Shown piece after piece: positions 8,581 through 16,748 of a stretch of DNA of 64,000 bases. Under the pieces are notes generated by a model. That model was not told where the DNA came from. It worked only from the letters and a program-made list of their open reading frames with translations, and did no database searches. The stretch is from Nocardioides flavescens. GTDB lineage: Bacteria; Actinomycetota; Actinomycetes; Propionibacteriales; Nocardioidaceae. Numbering within the stretch: position 1 is the stretch's first letter; every line of letters starts with the position of its first letter. The stretch is taken from contig NZ_WUEK01000004.1 in NCBI RefSeq assembly GCF_009823805.1, forward strand, positions 124,001-188,000. The letters are read 5' to 3'. A program made the translations under genes and the position numbers.

Positions 8581-9519
8581 TCAGGTCAGGTCGCCGCAGG
8601 ACGCCCTGGCGAACGCGATGGCGGCGGCCGCACCGGCCGGGTCCATCCGCACGGTCACCTGGCCCGGCTCGCCGTCGAGGTGGAGGTTGACGACGAACGC
8701 CGTCGCGCCGCCCGACTCGGCGAAGGCGTGGGCGTCGCAGCGGGTGGGCTTGACCGGCAGCGGCAGCGCAAAGGCCGCGGTGTCCGTGTCGACCGTGACG
8801 GCGGGCTCCCAGTCGCCGTCGGCGGAGTTGAGGATCGGGGTGCCGCGGATGCTGTCGATGCTCAGGGTGTGGCCGGGCAGGCCGGTCGGGTCGACGCGCA
8901 GGGTCAGGGTGCTCGTCGAGCCGACCTCACCGCTCGAGGGGACCTCGTCGGCCCAGCTGAGCGTCGCGACCCGGTCGACGCCGAGCTCGAGGCAGCGCGA
9001 GGAGGCGTAGCGCTCGGCGACCTCGGCCTCGTCGGAGACCGGCACCGTGACGCGTCGCCGTTCGCCCTCCGCGGTGCGGTAGGCCACGGTCACCCGGGCC
9101 GCGGTGACGGCCGCTGCCTCCCGTCCGCGGCAGGCGGGCCGGTCGGGCTGGGCGATCTGGAACCCCCGCGTCGACTGCGACGGGATCTCGCGCAGCCGGG
9201 TCGCGGGCAGCGGAGCGCGGAAGCGCCCGTCCGCGTAGGAGATGCGGGTCGGGGTGATGGCGTCGTCGGTGTCGTTGTCGATCCAGACCTCGAAGCGGCC
9301 GGCCGCCGCGTCGCGCGAGGACTGGCGCAGGTCGGCCACGAGCGTGCCGGAGGGAGGGGCCTGGGACGGGGCGGGGAGCGGGGTGAGGGTGTAGATCGAC
9401 GCCGAGGGGCTCGCGCCACCGGGTGCGGCACCGCCGGTCTCATCGGTGGAGGGGTCGTCCGTGCATGCGCCGGTGAGCAGCAGTGCGGCGACGCACGCGG
9501 CCGCCCCGGCGCGGCGCAT
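8581..9519 (-). CDS. Predicted secreted lipoprotein, unknown function
   Basis: 312 residues from an ATG at 9519 that shares one base with the stop of the preceding gene (TGATG). It begins MRRAGAAACVAALLLTGAC, a short lipoprotein signal peptide with a TGAC lipobox, followed by a Thr/Pro/Ser-rich linker. The mature part has several Cys residues (DRPACRGRE, SSRCLEL, PTRCDAH, ASCGDLT) that could form disulfides. No enzymatic motif was recognised. It is coupled to the YbaK-type gene upstream, but a functional link is not evident. Confidence 0.8.
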   Translation of the reverse strand: MRRAGAAACVAALLLTGACTDDPSTDETGGAAPGGASPSASIYTLTPLPAPSQAPPSGTLVADLRQSSRDAAAGRFEVWIDNDTDDAITPTRISYADGRFRAPLPATRLREIPSQSTRGFQIAQPDRPACRGREAAAVTAARVTVAYRTAEGERRRVTVPVSDEAEVAERYASSRCLELGVDRVATLSWADEVPSSGEVGSTSTLTLRVDPTGLPGHTLSIDSIRGTPILNSADGDWEPAVTVDTDTAAFALPLPVKPTRCDAHAFAESGGATAFVVNLHLDGEPGQVTVRMDPAGAAAAIAFARASCGDLT

Positions 9520-10061
9520 CAGCGAGCCAGCCCCTCGACCACCTCGGCCCCGGGGATCTCGCCGGCGAGGTGGCCCGGGATCAGCAGCTTGGAGCGCCGC
9601 AGGCCGGAGCCGATGACGGCGACCGGTACGTCGAGCACGCGGGTGTCGACCAGGAGCCGCCAGGCGGGAGGCAGACCGACCGGGGTGATGCCGCCGTACT
9701 CCATGCCGGACTCCTCGACGGCCTGCTCCATCGGCAGGAAGGAGCACTTGCGCACGTCGAGCGTGCGCTTGACGACGGAGTTGACGTCGGCGCGGGTGTC
9801 GGCGCGCACCAGGCACGCCGCGACCCGCTCCTCCCCGTCGCGCCGGCCCCCGACGACGACGCAGTTGGCGCCGGTGTCCATGCCGAGGTCGTAGGTCTCG
9901 GCCATCACCGCCGTGTCGGCGTGGTCGGGGTCGATCGCGACGACCGCGAGCTCGGCGCCGTGCGCCCAGCCCTGCAGCGCGGCGAGGACGGGCGGGGCCA
10001 GCAGCTCGGGGTGGTCCAGGGCGGGCAGGGACTCCAACGTGCCGAGCGTGGGCAGGGACAT
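9519..10061 (-). CDS. YbaK/EbsC-family protein (probable aminoacyl-tRNA deacylase)
   Basis: 180 residues, ATG at 10061. The central and C-terminal parts carry the YbaK fold signature: CLVRADTRADVNSVVKR, then VEESGMEYGGITPVGLP and a final DVPVAVIGSGLRRSKL. The family removes wrongly attached amino acids from tRNA in trans, or acts on related substrates. The Lys in the NSVVKR segment is the usual catalytic/binding Lys position. It is translationally coupled to the lipoprotein gene downstream. Confidence 0.85.
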   Translation of the reverse strand: MSLPTLGTLESLPALDHPELLAPPVLAALQGWAHGAELAVVAIDPDHADTAVMAETYDLGMDTGANCVVVGGRRDGEERVAACLVRADTRADVNSVVKRTLDVRKCSFLPMEQAVEESGMEYGGITPVGLPPAWRLLVDTRVLDVPVAVIGSGLRRSKLLIPGHLAGEIPGAEVVEGLAR

Positions 10062-10132
10062 GGCCCCAGAGTGTCACCTCAGGTTCACGTCGATCCCGTC
10101 GACCGGTCACGTGTCGCGCGGACCGTCGAAGC

Positions 10133-10999
10133 ATGAACCGTGACGGGAGCAGGCTCCCTCGGGTGATCGGGCACCGCGGTGCCCCGGGGTACCGCCCCGA
10201 GAACACGCTGGCGTCGTTCAGCCTGGCCATCGCGCTGGGTGCCGACGCCCTCGAGACCGATGTCGTCATGACGGCCGACGGCGTGCCGGTGCTGCGTCAC
10301 GAGCGCGACCTCGGTCTCACCACCGACGGCGAGGGACTGCTCGTCGAGGAACTGACCCTGGCCGAGCTCAAGCAGCTGCGCTGCCGCGAGCGCTGGCCCG
10401 AGCGCCGGGCCCGCAGCGCGCGCTGGGACGGCCACCTCGAGGTCGCGACCCTCGACGAGCTGCTCCTGCTCGTGGCCGAGCAGCCCCGACCCGTCGAGCT
10501 GCACCTCGAGCTCAAGGACCCCGACGAGCTCGCCGCCGCCGGCCTCGCCCTCGAGGACGCCGTGCTGGCCTCGCTGCGCGACCACGGCCTGGACCGGCGC
10601 GCGGACACCCGCGCGCGAGCCGGGGTCGTGCTGTCCTCCTTCACCCCCGGCTGCCTGCACCGGCTGCGCGACCGCACCGACCTGCCGCTCGTGCAGCTCG
10701 TCGACGTCGACGACCCGGTCTGCCTCGACCTCGACCAGCCCGCCGGCGGCATCGGCATCGCGGTGTCGCGGGCCCTGTCCGACCCGGAGCTGGTCGCGCG
10801 GGCGCACCGCGCCGGCCTGGGCGTCACGGCCTGGACCGTGCGCGACGACGACCCGGGCGGGGCCGAGCGCGCCGACGCCCAGGTGCGGCGGCTGCTCGAC
10901 CTGGGGATCGACGGACTGTTCACCGACCACCCCGACACGACCCTGCTCGGGCGCGAGGTCTGGGCCGCGGGGCTCAGCCGGCCGGTGGGTGCGGCGTGA
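10133..10999 (+). CDS. Glycerophosphodiester phosphodiesterase
   Basis: 288 residues from an ATG. The GDPD TIM-barrel signature is clear: VIGHRGAPGYRPENTLASF (His-14, Arg-15), then ALETDVVMTADGVPVLRHE with metal-binding Glu/Asp and the second catalytic His. It ends with GIDGLFTDHPDTTL, as is usual. No signal peptide is seen, so this is a cytosolic UgpQ-like enzyme releasing glycerol-3-phosphate from glycerophosphodiesters. The last 26 bp overlap a small gene on the other strand. Confidence 0.92.
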   Translation: MNRDGSRLPRVIGHRGAPGYRPENTLASFSLAIALGADALETDVVMTADGVPVLRHERDLGLTTDGEGLLVEELTLAELKQLRCRERWPERRARSARWDGHLEVATLDELLLLVAEQPRPVELHLELKDPDELAAAGLALEDAVLASLRDHGLDRRADTRARAGVVLSSFTPGCLHRLRDRTDLPLVQLVDVDDPVCLDLDQPAGGIGIAVSRALSDPELVARAHRAGLGVTAWTVRDDDPGGAERADAQVRRLLDLGIDGLFTDHPDTTLLGREVWAAGLSRPVGAA

Positions 11000-11159
11000 G
11001 CGCGCTCGAGGTCATGCCTCGGCGCACGCGCCGGCGTGGCTCGCTGGCGGACGAGGCGGCGTGCTGGTCGGCGTTCGGGCTGGCCGGCGGCACCGTGGGC
11101 GGAGCGGTCGGCTGGGCGGCCGGCTGGGCCGCCTGCTGGGCGGTCGGCTCGGTCGTCAT
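10974..11159 (-). CDS. Small Ala/Pro/Gln-rich protein, unknown
   Basis: A possible 61-residue protein whose ATG at 11159 overlaps the stop of the small membrane protein gene (ATGA), continuing the chain of coupled genes from the PspC gene. It begins MTTEPTAQQAAQPAAQP and has a basic middle (EPRRRVRRGM). The low-complexity composition makes coding status uncertain; the coupling is the main support. It overlaps the 3' end of the glycerophosphodiesterase gene on the other strand. Confidence 0.4.
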   Translation of the reverse strand: MTTEPTAQQAAQPAAQPTAPPTVPPASPNADQHAASSASEPRRRVRRGMTSSALTPHPPAG

Positions 11160-11479
11160 GGCTGCTCCTCGGGCCGGTCGGACGCGGACGGCTGCTCGGT
11201 CGGGCGGTCGCTGACGCCGACCCACCCGGGCTCGACCGGCCCGTGCGTGCGGTGGCGACGGCCGCCGGTCACGGCGCTGGCGACGAGTCCGACGAGTCCG
11301 GCCAGCACCCAGGGCGCGGCGACCAGCCAGCGGACGTCGTCGTTGCCCGCGGGTCCGAACTGCCACAGGGCCCAGGCGCCGACCAGGCCGAGCACGGCGA
11401 CCCCGGTGGTCAGGTGGCCGGTGCTGACGGGGTGGAACCCCGAGGGACGGGTCTCCTCGTAGGGGTGGGGACTGCTCAC
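11156..11479 (-). CDS. Small two-helix membrane protein of the PspC locus
   Basis: 107 residues from a GTG at 11479 overlapping the stop of the PspC gene (GTGA). After a polar N terminus (SSPHPYEETRPSGFHP) come two hydrophobic helices (GVAVLGLVGAWALWQF and WVLAGLVGLVASAVTGG), then a polar tail. No named domain was recognised. Position and coupling suggest a role with the PspC protein. Confidence 0.7.
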   Translation of the reverse strand: MSSPHPYEETRPSGFHPVSTGHLTTGVAVLGLVGAWALWQFGPAGNDDVRWLVAAPWVLAGLVGLVASAVTGGRRHRTHGPVEPGWVGVSDRPTEQPSASDRPEEQP

Positions 11480-12690
11480 CGGTACCTCTCCTCTGCGGTG
11501 CGGACGACGATCTCGCCGGCGAAGGCGTGGGCGTCGAGGGTGATGGTGGGGGAGCCGGCCGGGCCGACGCGGGTGTAGCCGTCGGTGATGCCGAAGCCGC
11601 CCCGGGTGCTGTCGAAGAGCTCGATCTGGCCCGCGGCACGCACGTCGGCCTCGACGCGCACGGTCAGGTCGTCGGGCACGGTGACGGTGATGCTCCCGGC
11701 CCGCACCCGCAGCTCGATCGTGCGGCCGTCGAGCGCGGTGAGGTCGCCGACCCGGGTGAGGTCGAGGTCGAGGTCGCCCGCGCCGGTGGCGAGTCGGTCG
11801 GGCACCTGGGCGGCGACGAGCGGGGTGCGCGTCTGGTCGCCGACGTCGACCTGGGTGCCGACCGCGGAGACGCCGGTCGCCAGGACGGCGAGCAGGCCGA
11901 CCAGCGGGAGCCCGCCGGCCCGTCCCCAGAACGACCCGACCAGCAGCATCACGCCGCAGGCGCCCGCCACGGTCGCGGCGTACGCCGGGTCCGGCACGTC
12001 GGCGCCCGCCAGGTCGACGACCGCGAGGGCGCCCACGCCCACCGCCGCGAGCAGCATCGTCCACCAGAACAGCACTGGCCCGCGCCGGCGCGGGTTGCGC
12101 GGGGGCAGCCGCGGGGCCGCCGGCGGCGGGGTCCACTGCCCGGGCGCGGCCGGCACGAGCTCACCGGTCACGGGGTCGAGGTGGTGCGGCACCGGGGGAG
12201 CGGTCGGGGCCGGCCCGCGGCCTCGGTCGCGCAGGGCCAGCACGAGCAGCACGACGAGCCCGATCACCACCGGCGCCCACGGCACGTCGAAGCCACCTAG
12301 CGTGTCGCCGACCAGCACGAGGGCGCCGACGGCGCCCGCGATGACCAGGGCCACGGTGCGGCTGCGCTCGTCGAGACGCACCACCGCCTCCTGCGACCCG
12401 TCCTCCGGCAGCAGGAGCCACGCGGCGGCGTACAGCAGGATGCCGGAGCCGGAGAAGGCCAGCACGACGAACGCCACCCGCAGCACGAGCGGGTCGATGT
12501 CGAGGTGACGCGCGAGGCCACCGGCCACGCCGGCGACCTTGCGGTCGGGGCCGGTCGTGCGCCGGATGCGGCCGAGGTCGCGCAGCTCGTCGCGCGTCGG
12601 CCGCGTCCAGTCCGCCGAGGGGTCCGCCGAGGGGTCCGCCGAGGGGGCGGGGGGCGGTTCGGTGTCGTAGGTGGGTCCGCTGGTGCTCAC
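11476..12690 (-). CDS. PspC-domain membrane protein with LiaF/DUF4097-like C terminus
   Basis: 404 residues from a GTG at 12690. After a Pro/Ser/Asp-rich N terminus comes a PspC domain: DRKVAGVAGGLARHLDIDP, then the helix VAFVVLAFSGSGILLYAAAWLLLP. Four or more further helices follow, and finally a ~100-residue beta-rich domain rich in alternating Val/Asp/Arg, resembling the cell-wall-stress domain of LiaF-type proteins. The gene diverges from a kinase gene whose product also begins with a PspC domain. Together they look like an envelope-stress sensing system. Confidence 0.85.
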   Translation of the reverse strand: MSTSGPTYDTEPPPAPSADPSADPSADWTRPTRDELRDLGRIRRTTGPDRKVAGVAGGLARHLDIDPLVLRVAFVVLAFSGSGILLYAAAWLLLPEDGSQEAVVRLDERSRTVALVIAGAVGALVLVGDTLGGFDVPWAPVVIGLVVLLVLALRDRGRGPAPTAPPVPHHLDPVTGELVPAAPGQWTPPPAAPRLPPRNPRRRGPVLFWWTMLLAAVGVGALAVVDLAGADVPDPAYAATVAGACGVMLLVGSFWGRAGGLPLVGLLAVLATGVSAVGTQVDVGDQTRTPLVAAQVPDRLATGAGDLDLDLTRVGDLTALDGRTIELRVRAGSITVTVPDDLTVRVEADVRAAGQIELFDSTRGGFGITDGYTRVGPAGSPTITLDAHAFAGEIVVRTAEERYR

Positions 12691-12859
12691 GCTCCCCACT
12701 CTGGGCCGCGCGGGAGTCCCGCACCATCGGGGACGACCCTGAACTCCGACCCTGAACTCCAGCCCTGGACCTCGCCTCGGTCCTCGGGGATCGACCGGGG
12801 TCGGGTGCGGGGGTTCACGCATGGGGGGCGGGCGTCCGCTCTGCGACAGTGGACTCCTC

Positions 12860-14158
12860 ATGACCAGCACCTCCACCCTGCCTGCGGGCCGGCCCTCGGG
12901 TCAGCCCCCGCGGCCCTTCCCGCGCCGGATGGCGCGCGACACCGGCGCGCCGGTGCTCGGTGGCGTCGCGGGCGGGCTCGCGCAGCACCTCGGGGTGCCG
13001 GTGCTCTGGGTGCGAGCGGCGTTCCTGGTCTCGAGCGTGCTGGGCGGCACCGGGCTGGCGTTCTACGTCGGGCTGTGGCTGGTCGTGCCGGCCGACACCC
13101 GGTTCGAGCGGAGCACCCCGGGCGGCGAGGCCGCGACCCGCGGCGGACGCCGACCCGGTCGGGTGCGGCGGGCGGTCGACGCCGGTCCCGCCGTGGCGCT
13201 CGCGGCCCTCGCCATCGGTGCCGTGCTCGTCGTCCGGGCCACCCTGGGCGGCGGCGCCGTCTTCTGGCCCGTCGTACTCGGCGCGGCCGGGGTGGCCCTG
13301 CTGTGGCGCCAGGCCGACGAGGCCCAGCGCGAGCGCTGGCTCAGCCCGTCGGGGCGGCTCGACCCGGTCCAGGTGGTCTTCGGCTCCGGTGGGTGGGCGT
13401 CGTACGCCCGGGTCGCGGCGGGGCTCGTGCTCGTGCTCGGCGCCCTGGTGGTGCTGAGCGTGAGCGGCGGCACCTTCGGCGAGGCGCGGGTCGCGCTGTT
13501 CGCCGCCCTGCTGGGGGTCAGCGGCCTCGCCCTGGTCGTCGGCCCGTGGGTGTTCCGGCTCGCCGCCGACCTCACCGCCGAGCGGGAGGAGCGGGTGCGC
13601 ACCCAGGAGCGCGCGGACGTCGCCGCCCACCTGCACGACTCGGTGCTGCAGACCCTCGCGCTCATCCAGCGCAGCGCCCACGACCCGGCCGCCGTCTCGC
13701 GGCTGGCCCGCGCCCAGGAGCGAGACCTGCGCTCGTGGCTCTACGCCGGCGAGTCCACCGACGACGCGAGCCTCGCGGGAGCGCTGCGCGCCGCGGCCGC
13801 CGAGGTCGAGGACGCGTTCGGCGTCACCGTCGACGTGGTGGCGGTGGGCGACCGCCCGTTCGGGGAGGCGCTGCGCCCGGTCGTCCAGGCGACCCGGGAA
13901 GCCGTCACCAACGCCGCCAAGCACGCCGGCACCGGCCGCGTCGACGTCTACGCCGAGGTCTCGCCGAGCGCCGTCGACGTGTTCGTGCGTGACCGGGGCG
14001 CCGGCTTCGACCTCGCGGCCGTGCCCGACGACCGCCTCGGGGTGCGCCGCAGCATCCTCGACCGCATGCTGCGCCACGGCGGCGCCGCCGAGGTCCGCTC
14101 CGCCCCCGGCGAGGGCACCGAGATCCGTCTGCACCTTCCCCTGGAGGAGAGCCCGTGA
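12860..14158 (+). CDS. PspC-histidine kinase fusion
   Basis: 432 residues from the ATG at 12860. Residues ~25-85 form a PspC domain (GAPVLGGVAGGLAQHLGVP, then a helix ending LWLVVPAD). Further transmembrane helices follow, then a HisKA_3-like segment (AHLHDSVLQTLALIQ with the phospho-His) and an HATPase_c domain (TREAVTNAAKHAG, DRGAGFDL). It overlaps its response regulator gene by 4 bp (GTGA). PspC may couple membrane or envelope damage to kinase activity; that is inference. A frame-consistent ATG does not exist closer to the PspC motif without cutting into it. Confidence 0.92.
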   Translation: MTSTSTLPAGRPSGQPPRPFPRRMARDTGAPVLGGVAGGLAQHLGVPVLWVRAAFLVSSVLGGTGLAFYVGLWLVVPADTRFERSTPGGEAATRGGRRPGRVRRAVDAGPAVALAALAIGAVLVVRATLGGGAVFWPVVLGAAGVALLWRQADEAQRERWLSPSGRLDPVQVVFGSGGWASYARVAAGLVLVLGALVVLSVSGGTFGEARVALFAALLGVSGLALVVGPWVFRLAADLTAEREERVRTQERADVAAHLHDSVLQTLALIQRSAHDPAAVSRLARAQERDLRSWLYAGESTDDASLAGALRAAAAEVEDAFGVTVDVVAVGDRPFGEALRPVVQATREAVTNAAKHAGTGRVDVYAEVSPSAVDVFVRDRGAGFDLAAVPDDRLGVRRSILDRMLRHGGAAEVRSAPGEGTEIRLHLPLEESP

Positions 14159-14838
14159 CCACCACCCCCGTGCCCGACCCCGTGTCAGATCCGGTCCCCG
14201 TCGTCGTCGTCGACGACCACGCGATGTTCCGCAGCGGGGTGCGCGCCGAGCTCGCCGCCTCGGGCGCCGGCCAGGTCGAGGTGCTCGCCGAGGCCGAGGA
14301 CGTCGACAGTGCCGTCCGGGCGATCAGCACCCACCGGCCCCGGGTCGTGCTGCTCGACGTGCACCTGCCCGGTGGCGGGGGCGTCGAGGTGATGAGACGC
14401 GCCCAGGGCGCCTCGCCCGAGACCCGCTACCTCGCGCTCAGCGTCTCCGACGCCGCCGAGGACGTCATCGGCACCATCCGCGGCGGTGCCCGGGGCTACG
14501 TCACCAAGACCATCACCGGACCCGAGCTGGTCTCCGCCGTACGCCGTGTGGCCGACGGCGACGCGGTCTTCTCCCCGCGGCTGGCGGGGTTCGTCCTCGA
14601 CGCCTTCGCCGGCTCCATCGAGGTCGCCCAGGTCGACGAGGACCTCGACCGGCTCACCGAGCGCGAGCGCGAGGTGATGCGCCTGATCGCCCGCGGCTAC
14701 GCCTACAAGGAGGTGGCCAAGGAGCTCTTCATCTCCATCAAGACCGTCGAGACCCACATGTCCTCGGTGCTGCGCAAGCTCCAGCTCTCCTCGCGCCACG
14801 AGCTCACCCGCTGGGCCAGCGACCGCCGCCTCCTCTGA
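14155..14838 (+). CDS. NarL/LuxR-family response regulator, partner of the PspC kinase
   Basis: 227 residues, GTG start within the kinase stop (GTGA). Receiver domain: VVVVDDHAMFRSGVRAEL, phospho-Asp in VLLDVHLPGGGG, Lys in YVTKTI. LuxR HTH: LTEREREVMRLIARGYAYKE, then KTVETHMSSVLRKLQL. A likely target is the divergent PspC operon, since the ~170-bp gap between 12690 and 12860 must hold both promoters; no operator was identified. A repeat element begins directly after its stop codon. Confidence 0.93.
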   Translation: MTTTPVPDPVSDPVPVVVVDDHAMFRSGVRAELAASGAGQVEVLAEAEDVDSAVRAISTHRPRVVLLDVHLPGGGGVEVMRRAQGASPETRYLALSVSDAAEDVIGTIRGGARGYVTKTITGPELVSAVRRVADGDAVFSPRLAGFVLDAFAGSIEVAQVDEDLDRLTEREREVMRLIARGYAYKEVAKELFISIKTVETHMSSVLRKLQLSSRHELTRWASDRRLL

Positions 14839-14895
14839 CGCCGACCCGGCTCTTCGTGCACGCCGGGGAGCGCCGACCCGGCTCTCCGTGCACGC
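14839..14895. repeat. GCCGACCCG-CTCTTCGTGCAC repeat, copy at the regulator stop
   Basis: Two direct copies of a ~22-bp unit (GCCGACCCGGCTCTTCGTGC and GCCGACCCGGCTCTCCGTGC) begin immediately after the TGA of the response regulator. The same unit follows the meaB stop at 60799 with the same spacing from TGA. No protein is encoded. Confidence 0.8.
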
Positions 14896-14920
14896 ACGGC
14901 GGCGTCCTAGGATCCGGCCT

Positions 14921-15277
14921 GTGGAGACCGTGCGACTCGTCCTGCTCTTCGCCCACCTGCTCGGCTGGGCGGCGCTGTTCGGGGGGCTGCTCGCCCAGGC
15001 GCGCGAGCCCTACAAGCGGGTCAACGCCGCGATGCGTGACGGCGTCGGCACGGCGTTCGTCACCGGTCTGCTGATGGTCGGTGTGCTCGAGGCGGGCGAC
15101 GAGCCGGTCAACCACGCCAAGATCGCGGTCAAGCTGGTCATCGGGCTGGTGCTGCTCGTCCTCGTGATGGCCAACGTCCGCAAGGAGCGGATCCCCCAGG
15201 GGCTGTGGGCGGGCCTGATGCTGCTGACCGCGCTGAACGTCGCGGTCGCCGTCTTCTGGTCGCCCGCGCACACCTGA
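14921..15277 (+). CDS. Small four-helix membrane protein, unknown
   Basis: 118 residues from a GTG at 14921. Hydrophobic helices lie near residues 4-22 (LVLLFAHLLGWAALFGGLL), 44-56, 66-84 and 92-112, separated by short polar loops such as AREPYKRVNAAMRDG and NVRKERIPQG. No catalytic motif was recognised. It stands between the PspC-type two-component system and the amino acid permease and could belong to either; 28 bp separate it from the permease start. Confidence 0.75.
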   Translation: METVRLVLLFAHLLGWAALFGGLLAQAREPYKRVNAAMRDGVGTAFVTGLLMVGVLEAGDEPVNHAKIAVKLVIGLVLLVLVMANVRKERIPQGLWAGLMLLTALNVAVAVFWSPAHT

Positions 15278-15305
15278 CCCGCGCTCGGAGGGGTACCTCG
15301 GTCGC

Positions 15306-16748
15306 ATGAGCGCGACCGAGCAGGCCCAGAGCGGTACCCAGCAGAGCTCACAGCTGCAGCAGTCGATCACCGGTCGACTGCTGTTCTTCTACGTCCTCGG
15401 CGACGTGCTGGGCTCCGGCATCTACGTCCTCATCGGCACGGTCGCCGGCGCGGTGGGCGGCGCGTTCTGGCTGTCGTTCGCCGTCGGCGTCTCGGTCGCG
15501 CTGATCACCGGTCTGGCCTACGCCGAGCTCGCGACGAAGTACCCGCAGGCGGCCGGTGCCTCGCTCTACGTCAACCGCGCCTTCGCGAGCCCGTTCCTCA
15601 CCTTCCTGGTGACCGTGACCATGCTCGCCGCCGGCTTCGCAGCGTCCGGGTCGCTCGCGACCGGCTTCGCGTCGTACTTCTCCGAGCTCTGGGAGCTCCC
15701 GCCGCCGCTGCTGGTCTCGCTGGTCTTCGTGCTGCTGCTGGCCGTCGTCAACTACGTCGGCATCGTGCAGTCGGTCGTGGCCAACCTGGTGATGACCGTG
15801 ATCGAGGCGGCCGGGCTGGCGGTGGTCATCGGCATCGGGATCTACCGCGTCGCCCAGGGCGGCGCGGACTTCGGTCGGATCGTCGACTTCTCGGGCGACA
15901 GCAACGCCATCTGGGCGGTGGTCGCCGGCGTCGGTCTCGCCTTCTTCGCCATGACCGGCTTCGAGAACGCCGCCAACCTGGCCGAGGAGGCAGTGGATCC
16001 GCAGCGCGACTTCCCGCGCGCGCTGATCGGCGGCATGGCGACCGCCGGCGTCATCTACGTCCTCGTCTCGATCAGCGCCGTGCTCGTCATCGGCCCGTCC
16101 GACCTCGCCGCGTCGGGGGCGCCGCTGCTCGACGTGGTCGAGGCGGGCGGGATCCCGCTGTCCGTCACCGTGGTCAGCACGGTGTTCGCCGTGATCGCCT
16201 GCGTGGCCATCACCAACACGACGCTGGCCTCGGTCGTCATGCAGTCGCGCGTGCTCTACGGCATGTCGCGGGAGGACGTCGTGCCGAAGGTGTTCGGGCG
16301 GGTGCACTCCGGCCGCAAGAGCCCCTACGCCGCGCTGTCGTTCTCGGCGATCGTCGTCTGCGGGCTGCTGATCGTGGGTGGCCTGCTCAACCGCGCCGGC
16401 CTCGGCATCGACGTGGTCGCCCGCCTCGCCGCGGTGACGGTGCTGCTGCTCCTGGTCGTCTACTTCCTCGTCATCCTGGCCGCGCTCAGGCTGCACGGTC
16501 GCGACCACACCGACAGGACGTTCCGAGCCCCAGCACCGCTGCTGGTGCTGGGGCTCGTGGCCAACCTCGCGCTGGCCGTGTACGTCGTGCAGGACGACCC
16601 CTACTCCGTGGTCTGGTGCCTCGGCCTCATCGGGGTCGGCCTGCTGCTCTACCTCGCGGAGAGGCTGTTCGGACGGTCGTCGTCCGACTCGTCCACCGCC
16701 GACGGCGCCGACGGGGCTACCGACGCGGACGGCGTCGCCGGCTCCTGA
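15306..16748 (+). CDS. APC-superfamily amino acid permease
   Basis: 480 residues with about 12 transmembrane helices. The first helix carries the APC substrate-binding glycine motif (GDVLGSGIYVLIG). TGFENAANLAEEAVDPQRDFPRA is typical of the region after helix 6 in APC permeases. The C terminus is a Ser/Asp-rich tail (SSSDSSTADGADGATDADG). It imports or exchanges an amino acid or polyamine; specificity is not visible. The last 100 bp overlap the 3' end of the TerC gene on the other strand. Confidence 0.9.
   Translation: MSATEQAQSGTQQSSQLQQSITGRLLFFYVLGDVLGSGIYVLIGTVAGAVGGAFWLSFAVGVSVALITGLAYAELATKYPQAAGASLYVNRAFASPFLTFLVTVTMLAAGFAASGSLATGFASYFSELWELPPPLLVSLVFVLLLAVVNYVGIVQSVVANLVMTVIEAAGLAVVIGIGIYRVAQGGADFGRIVDFSGDSNAIWAVVAGVGLAFFAMTGFENAANLAEEAVDPQRDFPRALIGGMATAGVIYVLVSISAVLVIGPSDLAASGAPLLDVVEAGGIPLSVTVVSTVFAVIACVAITNTTLASVVMQSRVLYGMSREDVVPKVFGRVHSGRKSPYAALSFSAIVVCGLLIVGGLLNRAGLGIDVVARLAAVTVLLLLVVYFLVILAALRLHGRDHTDRTFRAPAPLLVLGLVANLALAVYVVQDDPYSVVWCLGLIGVGLLLYLAERLFGRSSSDSSTADGADGATDADGVAGS

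Noticed and set aside
8478..8690. Small gene reading through the repeat into the lipoprotein end
   Set aside because: The frame is made up of the repeat and antisense of a real gene; no start signals.
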